A stretch of DNA of 6,331 bases from an uncultured Alphaproteobacteria bacterium. Lineage in GTDB: Bacteria > Pseudomonadota > Alphaproteobacteria > Rickettsiales > UBA1997. Every line of letters begins with the position of its first letter. The first letter of the stretch is position 1. The DNA lies in NCBI GenBank assembly GCA_903959715.1, contig CAJBXX010000142.1, forward strand, positions 1 to 6,331, in the 5' to 3' direction. Positions 1 through 5,483 of this stretch are shown here, one piece after another. The notes below the pieces were generated by a model. That model searched no databases. It saw only the letters and a list, made by a program, of their open reading frames with translations, and was not told the origin of the DNA. The position numbers were made by a program, and so were the translations under genes.

Positions 1-69
1 AAAAGCAAAATTTTAGAATTTTTATCAAATATTTTATAAAAATCTTATTTTGTAAAATCAAAGTTTTGT

Positions 70-115
70 AAATAAAAATGGTCAAAATTTATAAAAAAAA
101 TGACCATTTTTATTT
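70..115 (-). terminator. Rho-independent terminator of rpsB
   Basis: A perfect 15-bp inverted repeat (arms 70-84 and 101-115, 16-base A/T-rich loop) begins seven bases past the rpsB stop codon. Each arm has a GGTCA/TGACC core flanked by A and T runs. Read on the minus strand, the descending arm ends in T-rich sequence (TTTTTATTT), as expected of an intrinsic terminator. The outer A/T runs are symmetrical, so the hairpin could also stop transcription arriving from the left on the plus strand. It implies that rpsB is the last gene of its transcript. Confidence 0.8.
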
Positions 116-121
116 TAAAAA

Positions 122-1108
122 TTATTTTTTAGCTTCAGTTTTTTTTGGTGAAGACTTTTTGGTAACAATTTTAACTTCAGTTTTTTCAGTTTTTTTATCA
201 AAAACTTTTGGTTTTTTTGATTTATTTTCTTCGGAAGAATCTTCAGAATTAGCTTCTTTCACTATTTCTTTTTCTTCAGGTTTTTTTGAAAATTTTCTAT
301 CATTTCTTGATGAAGATCTGTCGTCTCTTTTTTCAGATTTTTTCAATTCGTTAAGGTTGTTCACCAAATATTCTTGATCAATTTTAGAAATATCAATGCC
401 TTGAGCAACCATGTTTTCTTTGATTCCAGCGATGATAGCATCAGAAAGTAAACGACAGAAAACTTTAATTGATTTTGCAGAATCATCATTTCCTGGAATG
501 ACGAAAGTAATGTTATCCGGATTGCAATTAGTATCAACCAAAGCCATGATTGGAATATTGAGTTTTCTGGCTTCTGCAATTGCTAAAGATTCTTTGTTAG
601 TGTCAATTACGATAACTAAATCTGGGTATCCGCCCATATTTTTAATGCCACCTAAATTGTGCTCTAACTTCATTCTTTGTCTTTCTAAATCTAATTTTTC
701 TTTTTTGTTAAAACCAATTTCTTTGTCAGAAAGTTGCTCTTCAACTTTTTTCAAAGTTTTGATTGATTGTGATACGGTTTTCCAGTTGGTAAGCATTCCG
801 CCAAGCCAACGAAAATTAACATAATATTGACCCGATCTTTTTGCCGCCTCGGCAACGGGCTCAATGGCTTGTTTTTTGGTGGCGATGAATAAAATTCTGC
901 CATTATTTTTAGCAATTTCTTTGACAATTTTCAAGCTATTGTGAAGCATTTGCGCAGTTTTGTTGAGATCAATAATGCTGATGCCATTTCTTGAAGTGTG
1001 AATATATTTTGACATTTTTGGATTACGACGCATCGTTTTGTGACCGAAATGGACGCCAGCTTCAATGAGTTGACGAATAGTAAATTGTGGAAGTTCTATT
1101 TTTGACAT
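122..1108 (-). CDS. rpsB: 30S ribosomal protein S2 with long charged C-terminal tail
   Basis: Ribosomal protein S2, a late-assembling protein of the small subunit that is needed, together with S1, for mRNA binding. The 328-residue protein has the full S2 core: GVHFGHKT (18-25), NPKMSKYI (29-36), IIDLNKT (45-51), GQYYVNFRWLGGMLTNWKT (93-111), PDLVIVIDTNKES (162-174), NIPIMALVDTNCNPD (184-198) and IPGNDDS (204-210). The core ends near residue 235. From about 255 to 328 follows a low-complexity tail of Lys, Glu, Ser and Asp with KKTE-like repeats, making the protein about 85 residues longer than the E. coli one (241). Such tails occur in several alphaproteobacterial S2 proteins. The ATG at 1108 is chosen because S2 normally begins a few residues before the IRQLIEAGVHFGH block; an in-frame TTG at 1138 would add 10 residues but lies inside a leader hairpin. 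No Shine-Dalgarno is visible. Unusually, tsf does not follow; a terminator does. Confidence 0.97.
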   Translation of the reverse strand: MSKIELPQFTIRQLIEAGVHFGHKTMRRNPKMSKYIHTSRNGISIIDLNKTAQMLHNSLKIVKEIAKNNGRILFIATKKQAIEPVAEAAKRSGQYYVNFRWLGGMLTNWKTVSQSIKTLKKVEEQLSDKEIGFNKKEKLDLERQRMKLEHNLGGIKNMGGYPDLVIVIDTNKESLAIAEARKLNIPIMALVDTNCNPDNITFVIPGNDDSAKSIKVFCRLLSDAIIAGIKENMVAQGIDISKIDQEYLVNNLNELKKSEKRDDRSSSRNDRKFSKKPEEKEIVKEANSEDSSEENKSKKPKVFDKKTEKTEVKIVTKKSSPKKTEAKK

Positions 1109-1122
1109 AAATTTATTTAAAT

Positions 1123-1139
1123 TTTGGTTTGTTACCAAA
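1123..1139 (-). promoter_or_regulatory. Small hairpin in the rpsB leader
   Basis: A 6-bp perfect stem (TTTGGT with ACCAAA, five-base loop) lies 14-30 bases upstream of the rpsB ATG, within the presumed untranslated leader. S2 is known to repress its own mRNA through leader structure in gammaproteobacteria, so a hairpin here could be regulatory, but this stem is short and does not match a leader I recognise. It may be chance in AT-rich DNA. Confidence 0.3.
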
Positions 1140-1151
1140 TAAAAGCAGAAA

Positions 1152-1157
1152 TTTATA
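1152..1157 (-). promoter_or_regulatory. Possible -10 element of rpsB
   Basis: The minus strand reads TATAAA here, 5/6 to the sigma-70 -10 consensus, which would start a leader of roughly 35 bases that includes the hairpin at 1123-1139. No convincing -35 is found: at 16-bp spacing the hexamer is TTATTG (3/6). rpsB needs a promoter if pepF transcription ends in the 215-bp gap, and this is the best candidate I see. Confidence 0.25.
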
Positions 1158-1210
1158 TTTCACTTATTTGAGCCAATAATTACAAAGGTTCGTGAAAAAT
1201 ATAAACACCA

Positions 1211-1321
1211 AAAATGCTAATATTTGTGGAAAAAAAATTGATAAAATTTTATGAAATTAATCATTAAAACTTAGTTCATAGCAATTGATTGTAAAGTCGA
1301 AGAAAAAAAATGCAAATATTT
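1211..1321. repeat. Imperfect 15-bp direct repeat in the pepF-rpsB gap
   Basis: AAAATGCTAATATTT (1211-1225) recurs as AAAATGCAAATATTT (1307-1321), 14 of 15 matching, 96 bp apart. The second copy abuts the pepF stop codon. The match includes the only G and C of each copy, but A/T richness makes chance likely. I see no gene, RNA or mobile-element end in this gap. Confidence 0.3.
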
Positions 1322-1323
1322 TT

Positions 1324-3126
1324 TTACGAAATTTCTTCAAGTTGATCGATATAATTTATAATCACATCCAAACCCGCTTGCCAAAATTTTTCATTATTAA
1401 TCGCCAAACCAAATGGCTCTAGCATTTCCTTGTGATGCTCCACACCGCCAAGTTCTAACATTTTTAAATATTTTTCATCAAAATTTTTAATTTTTTTCGA
1501 TTGATAAATGCCATAAAGCGAGTTAACCAAACAATCGCCGAAAGCATATGAATAAACATAAAATGGCGAATGAATAAAATGCGGAATGTAACACCAAAAA
1601 TTTTTATAATCATCATGAAATTTAAAAGCCGAACCCAAGCTTTCGCTTTGCACTTCTTGCCAAAATTGACAAATTTTTTCGAGTGGAATTTCGCCATTTT
1701 TTCGCGCATCATGAACCTTTTTTTCAAAATCTAAAAAGGCGATTTGACGCACTACAGTGTTGATCATATCCTCAATTTTATTAGCGATAATGAACTTTTT
1801 TTTGCGTAAATCTTTTTCGTTTTTTAGAATTTTTTGGAAAGTTAATTGTTCGCCAAAAACCGACGCCGTCTCAGCGAGAGTAAGAGGCGTTTGTGCCATT
1901 AAATAACCCTGTTTGCGCGCTAAAAATTGATGAACGCCGTGCCCAAGCTCGTGGGCGAGAGTCATTACATCACGAACTTTTCCTTGATAATTCATCAAAA
2001 TATAAGGATGAACCGACGGGACGCAAGAATGAGAAAATGCCCCCGAATCTTTGCCATCGCGGACTTGAGCGTCAATCCAATTTTTATCAAAAAATTGTTC
2101 GGCGATTTTTCGCATTTGCGGATTAAATTCTTCATAAGCCTCTAAAACCATATTTTTAGCACTTTCCCACGGAATTTTTTTATTTTCAACTTCACTTAAA
2201 GGGGCATTGCGATCATAAAAATTTAAGAATTTTTTGCCAAGAATTTTAGCTTTAATTTTATAATATCGATGTGAAATTTGTGAATAATTTTCTTTAACTT
2301 TTTTAATTAAAATTTCGACAATTTCATCTTCAACAAAATTATTTAAATTGCGTGCCGACATAGGATTTTCATAGCCCCGATAGTCATCGTCAATCGCTTT
2401 ATCTTTCGCTAAAATATTGGTGATAAAAGCAAAAATTTTAACATTATCTTTAAAAGTTTTAGCAATTGCATTGCCGGCATCTTTGCGAATTTTTTCATCG
2501 CGATTTGACATTAAATCAAAAATTTGTTGCGAGTTCAAAATTTTATTGCGATAAGAAAATTTTAAATTATTAATCGTCTCGTCGAACAAGCGGACAAAGG
2601 CTCCACGCGAAGTAATACTTTTGTCGAGAGCATATTTTTCAAGCTCTTGCGATAGTTGATGTTTTTTAAAAATTCTTACATCGCGCAAAAAAGGTTGATA
2701 AAATTTCAACTCTTTTTCTTTAAATAATTTTTGAAAAATTTTTTCATCAATATTATTAATTTCGAGTGTAAAAAAAATTAATTTATTTTCAAAAATACTC
2801 AATTTTTCAGAAATATTTTGATAAAAAATAAGGTGCTTCTGATTAGATAAATCAGATGCGTAGACTAAATATGAATAACTTGAAATTTTGCCAATTTTTT
2901 CAGAAATTTTTTCATAATTTTGAATGGCTTGAAATAAATTTTTGGCATCGATTTTGGCAATTTTATTTTGATATTTTTGGCAAAAAATTTCGCAATCTTT
3001 GGTAATAATTTTAAATTCTTCATCAATTTTTTTATCATCGATTGATTGATAAAAATCTTTGAGATTCCAAGCTGGGAGCTCTTTCTTGGTAATTGATTTA
3101 TTTTTTTTAACTAAAGTTTTTTTCAT
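1324..3126 (-). CDS. pepF: M3-family oligoendopeptidase (PepF type)
   Basis: Zinc metallopeptidase of the M3B (oligoendopeptidase F) family, which cleaves short oligopeptides, normally in the cytoplasm. The 600-residue length is typical. The zinc site is complete: H392-ELG-H396 gives two ligands and the catalytic Glu393, and Glu419 in LAETASVFGE is the expected third ligand. Near the C-terminus, HFIHSPFYVYSYAFG (516-530) matches the family's substrate-binding His/Tyr segment. The N-terminal half is helical and Lys-rich and carries the characteristic RLFDETINNLKF block. No signal peptide or membrane segment is seen. The ATG at 3126 is chosen because LPAWNLKDFY, the usual start of homology, begins about 17 residues in. 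It lies 27 bp after purH, so is probably co-transcribed with it, though no metabolic link is obvious. No Shine-Dalgarno precedes it. The symbol follows the family; the true peptide preference cannot be read from sequence. Confidence 0.93.
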   Translation of the reverse strand: MKKTLVKKNKSITKKELPAWNLKDFYQSIDDKKIDEEFKIITKDCEIFCQKYQNKIAKIDAKNLFQAIQNYEKISEKIGKISSYSYLVYASDLSNQKHLIFYQNISEKLSIFENKLIFFTLEINNIDEKIFQKLFKEKELKFYQPFLRDVRIFKKHQLSQELEKYALDKSITSRGAFVRLFDETINNLKFSYRNKILNSQQIFDLMSNRDEKIRKDAGNAIAKTFKDNVKIFAFITNILAKDKAIDDDYRGYENPMSARNLNNFVEDEIVEILIKKVKENYSQISHRYYKIKAKILGKKFLNFYDRNAPLSEVENKKIPWESAKNMVLEAYEEFNPQMRKIAEQFFDKNWIDAQVRDGKDSGAFSHSCVPSVHPYILMNYQGKVRDVMTLAHELGHGVHQFLARKQGYLMAQTPLTLAETASVFGEQLTFQKILKNEKDLRKKKFIIANKIEDMINTVVRQIAFLDFEKKVHDARKNGEIPLEKICQFWQEVQSESLGSAFKFHDDYKNFWCYIPHFIHSPFYVYSYAFGDCLVNSLYGIYQSKKIKNFDEKYLKMLELGGVEHHKEMLEPFGLAINNEKFWQAGLDVIINYIDQLEEIS

Positions 3127-3153
3127 TATTAATTCAAATTATTTTTTAAAAAA

Positions 3154-4698
3154 TTAATGTTTAAAATGGCGAGTGGTGATAAAATATAACGCGATTCCAA
3201 GTTCATTTGCCTTGTCAATCACTTCGCCGTCACGCATTGAGCCCGCAGGTGCGACAATACCTTTAATGCCAAATTTATAAGCAATTTCGATGTTATCGGC
3301 GAACGGAAAAAAGGCATCTGACGCTAGAAATGAGCCTTTCGCCATATCAACAATTTTTTCACCATCAAAATATTTTGAAGCTTTTTCGCAAGCAATTTGA
3401 CATGAATCAACGCGACTAGTTTGCCCTACTCCCAAGCCGAAACTTTGCATATTTTTAACAACGACAATGGCATTAGATTTAACATGTTTACAAACCTTCA
3501 TGGCGAAAATTAATTGATCAATTTCGTGATTGGTTAAATATTTTTCGGTAACCAATTTTAAATCATCATTTTTGATTTCGTAATTGTCAAAATCTTGCAC
3601 CAAAAAACCGCCCGCAATTGTTTTGATTTGCCGTTGATTATTTTTAGCAAAATCTGCTATTAAAATTCTTAAATTTTTCTTCGCTGACAAAATCTCGCGA
3701 GCCTTGTTGGTAATGTTTGGAGCAATTATAACTTCGTAAAATATTTTAGCAATTTCTTGAGCTAAATTTTCATCAATTTCATAATTTAACGCAACGATTC
3801 CGCCAAACGCACTCTTGGCGTCGGATGCTAAAGCTTTTTTATAAGCGTCTAAAATATTTGATGATGAAGCCACCCCGCAAGGATTGGCGTGCTTGATTAT
3901 AGCACAGGTCGGCTCTTTAAATTCTAGCACTAAATTAAAGGCACTATCGGCATCGTTAAAATTATTATAACTCAATTCTTTGCCTTGAATTTGTAAGGCA
4001 TTCACCACTCCGTTATTATTGGCAAAATTATAAACTTCCGCTAATTGATGCGAGTTTTCGCCATAACGCAATTTTTGTTTTAATTTTCCAACGATGGCGA
4101 AATCATCTTGATTGAACCAATTGGAAATTGCTAAATCATATTCCGCTATGTTTTTGAAGGCTTGCGACGCCATTTTTTTACGAAATTCAAAACTCGTTTG
4201 ATTATTATTTTTTTGCATTTCAGCGATTAAATCGGGATAATTTTGTGCTGAAGTAATAACGGTTTTAAAGGCAAAATTCTTTCCGGCTGAACGCACCATG
4301 GCGGGTCCACCAATATCAATATTTTCAATGATTTCTTCTTCATCATTAGTTTTGCCAACAGTTTCAACAAATGGATAAAGATTAATAATCAATAAATCTA
4401 TCGATTCAATTTGATTTTCTTGTGCTTGCTCAAGATGTTTTGGATTATTTAAAACTCCAAGCAAACCGCCATGAACCTTCGGGTGAAGGGTTTTAACACG
4501 GCCATCCATAATTTCAGGAAAACCGGTAAATTCGGAAATATCTTTGGCTTTAATTTGGTTTTGTGTAAGCAATTTAAAAGTGCCACCGGTCGAAATTATT
4601 TCAACGCCATTTTCGGATAAAAATCTAGCCAACTCAACTACTCCCGTTTTATCAGAAACCGAAATTAAACATCGTGAGATTTTTTGTAAATTGATCAT
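3154..4698 (-). CDS. purH: Bifunctional AICAR formyltransferase / IMP cyclohydrolase
   Basis: Catalyses the last two steps of de novo purine synthesis: AICAR plus 10-formyl-tetrahydrofolate to FAICAR, then ring closure to IMP, in the cytoplasm. The 514-residue protein has both domains. The N-terminal cyclohydrolase (MGS-like) domain shows SVSDKTG (13-19), STGGT (36-40), MDGRVKTLHPKVHGGLL (64-80) and IDIGGPAMVRSAGKN. The C-terminal transformylase domain shows RYGENSHQ (211-218), GKELSYNNFNDADSA, the catalytic Lys-His pair in KHANPCG (269-275), SAFGGIVALN, GVGQTSRVDS, SDAFFPFADN, APAGSMRDGEVIDKANE and the terminal RHFKH. No key residue is missing. The ATG at 4698 is nine bases after the cmk stop and puts SVSDKTG at the usual distance from the N-terminus. 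No Shine-Dalgarno is visible in the end of cmk. Tight spacing indicates an operon with cmk upstream and pepF downstream. Its presence implies the rest of the purine pathway elsewhere in the genome. Confidence 0.97.
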   Translation of the reverse strand: MINLQKISRCLISVSDKTGVVELARFLSENGVEIISTGGTFKLLTQNQIKAKDISEFTGFPEIMDGRVKTLHPKVHGGLLGVLNNPKHLEQAQENQIESIDLLIINLYPFVETVGKTNDEEEIIENIDIGGPAMVRSAGKNFAFKTVITSAQNYPDLIAEMQKNNNQTSFEFRKKMASQAFKNIAEYDLAISNWFNQDDFAIVGKLKQKLRYGENSHQLAEVYNFANNNGVVNALQIQGKELSYNNFNDADSAFNLVLEFKEPTCAIIKHANPCGVASSSNILDAYKKALASDAKSAFGGIVALNYEIDENLAQEIAKIFYEVIIAPNITNKAREILSAKKNLRILIADFAKNNQRQIKTIAGGFLVQDFDNYEIKNDDLKLVTEKYLTNHEIDQLIFAMKVCKHVKSNAIVVVKNMQSFGLGVGQTSRVDSCQIACEKASKYFDGEKIVDMAKGSFLASDAFFPFADNIEIAYKFGIKGIVAPAGSMRDGEVIDKANELGIALYFITTRHFKH

Positions 4699-4707
4699 AT
4701 AATTTGA

Positions 4708-5340
4708 TTATTTTTTGGAATTTATAATTTGTAAAGCTTGTTGAAAACCTTCTTCGATTGTCAAATCGCCATTATTGATAATAAAGGCTCCGTCAGCAAT
4801 TTTTAGCGGTGCAAATTGACGATTAAAATCATTTTCATCGCGTTTTTTTAGTTGCCCTAAAATTTCTAGGTAATCACCAGCGATTTGCTGACTTCTGCGT
4901 TTAGCACGAATCTCAACATCCGCCGTTATAAAAAATTTAAAATCAGCATCGGGGCAAATTATTGTCGTGGTGTCGCGACCATCAAGCACACAACCATTTT
5001 TATTTTTTTTTCCCTCTTCAACAAAATTTTTTTGAAAATCAAATAAGGCATTGCGAAGTTTAAAACTCTTGGCGATTATTGATGCCGTTGCTCCAACAAC
5101 TTCATCGAATAATTCTTCTTTTTCTAAATCCGCTTCAGAAATATTGGCAATTAAATTAGGAATATTTTGATCAAAATCATCAAAATTAATTTTTAGTTCA
5201 ATCATTTTGTAAGCAACTGCCCGATAGATCGCGCCAGTATTTAAATATGATAAATCAAAATGTTGAGCAATTTTTTTTGCCAAAGTTCCCTTGCCCGAAG
5301 CCGAGGGGCCGTCAATGGCGATGACCAGTTTTTTATTCAT
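4708..5340 (-). CDS. cmk: Cytidylate kinase
   Basis: Phosphorylates CMP and dCMP with ATP, recycling them for RNA, DNA and CDP-linked lipid synthesis; a cytoplasmic P-loop kinase. The 210-residue length suits the short bacterial form. Visible motifs are the Walker A loop GPSASGKGT (11-19), the nucleotide-binding YLNTGAIYRAV (32-42, with Asn where LDTG/LDSG is more usual), GRDTTTIICPDAD near residues 119-131 (GRDIGT in many relatives), the Arg-rich lid ITADVEIRAKRRSQQ, and the KKRDENDFNR...APLK...DGAFIINN C-terminal block, where Asn stands in a position often occupied by Asp in the IDTS/LDST motif. These changes are conservative and the frame is intact, so I expect an active enzyme. In many Proteobacteria cmk is followed by rpsA; here purH follows after 9 bp. 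It is first in the minus-strand operon, with a candidate promoter directly upstream and a very short leader lacking a Shine-Dalgarno. Confidence 0.95.
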   Translation of the reverse strand: MNKKLVIAIDGPSASGKGTLAKKIAQHFDLSYLNTGAIYRAVAYKMIELKINFDDFDQNIPNLIANISEADLEKEELFDEVVGATASIIAKSFKLRNALFDFQKNFVEEGKKNKNGCVLDGRDTTTIICPDADFKFFITADVEIRAKRRSQQIAGDYLEILGQLKKRDENDFNRQFAPLKIADGAFIINNGDLTIEEGFQQALQIINSKK

Positions 5341-5359
5341 GAAAATTTGCTATAATTTT

Positions 5360-5388
5360 TTAATAATTTTTATCATCATAAATTTCAA
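5360..5388 (-). promoter_or_regulatory. Candidate sigma-70 promoter of cmk-purH-pepF
   Basis: On the minus strand, TTGAAA (5383-5388; 5/6 to consensus) is followed after exactly 17 bp by TATTAA (5360-5365; 4/6). Transcription would begin near 5352, leaving a leader of only about a dozen bases before the cmk ATG, consistent with the absence of a Shine-Dalgarno. AT-rich DNA produces such matches often, so support is moderate. Confidence 0.45.
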
Positions 5389-5418
5389 TGAGAAAAAAAC
5401 AATTAATAATTGCAGGAC

Positions 5419-5446
5419 TTTACAAATTGAAAAAAATATTTAACAT
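5419..5446 (+). promoter_or_regulatory. Possible promoter of rfbA
   Basis: TTTACA (5419-5424; 5/6 to the -35 consensus) and TAACAT (5441-5446; 4/6 to the -10) are 16 bp apart, which would start the transcript near 5453, about 30 bases before the rfbA ATG. A perfect TATAAT at 5351-5356 is an alternative -10, but has no recognisable -35 and would give a leader of about 120 bases. I cannot choose between them firmly. Confidence 0.3.
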
Positions 5447-5460
5447 CTCTCAAAATGTTA
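5441..5460. promoter_or_regulatory. Operator-like inverted repeat before rfbA
   Basis: TAACAT (5441-5446) and ATGTTA (5455-5460) form a perfect 6-bp inverted repeat around the 8-base spacer CTCTCAAA, a 20-bp dyad typical in size of a regulator site. Its left half coincides with the candidate rfbA -10, and its right half runs into a second small palindrome, GTTATTAAC (5457-5465). It could equally form a weak RNA hairpin. No known regulator site is recognised. Confidence 0.3.
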
Positions 5461-5483
5461 TTAACAAACTTAATTTCTTAATT

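Noticed and set aside
18..43. 8-bp inverted repeat ATTTTTAT / ATAAAAAT near the left edge.
   Set aside because: Made only of A and T, so a weak stem expected by chance at this composition; not called a second terminator.
78..377. Plus-strand reading frame of 99 codons rich in Phe, Ser and Leu, opposite the end of rpsB.
   Set aside because: It is the antisense of the Lys/Glu-rich S2 tail and begins inside the terminator hairpin; its composition is what complementing AAA/GAA codons gives.
411..824. Plus-strand reading frame of 137 codons opposite the S2 core.
   Set aside because: Antisense to conserved rpsB codons, no family resemblance, no start signal.
1109..1138. TTG start at 1138 extending S2 by ten residues.
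   Set aside because: The added residues have no S2 counterpart, the TTG lies in a leader hairpin, and the ATG at 1108 gives the normal N-terminus.
1893..2145. Two overlapping plus-strand frames opposite the pepF zinc site.
   Set aside because: Shadows of the conserved HELGH region, where local G+C is higher and stops are rarer.
4708..5340. Possible loss of function in cytidylate kinase from Asn in YLNTG and the GRDTTT variant.
   Set aside because: The P-loop, lid arginines and C-terminal block are intact and these positions vary within the family as I recall it.
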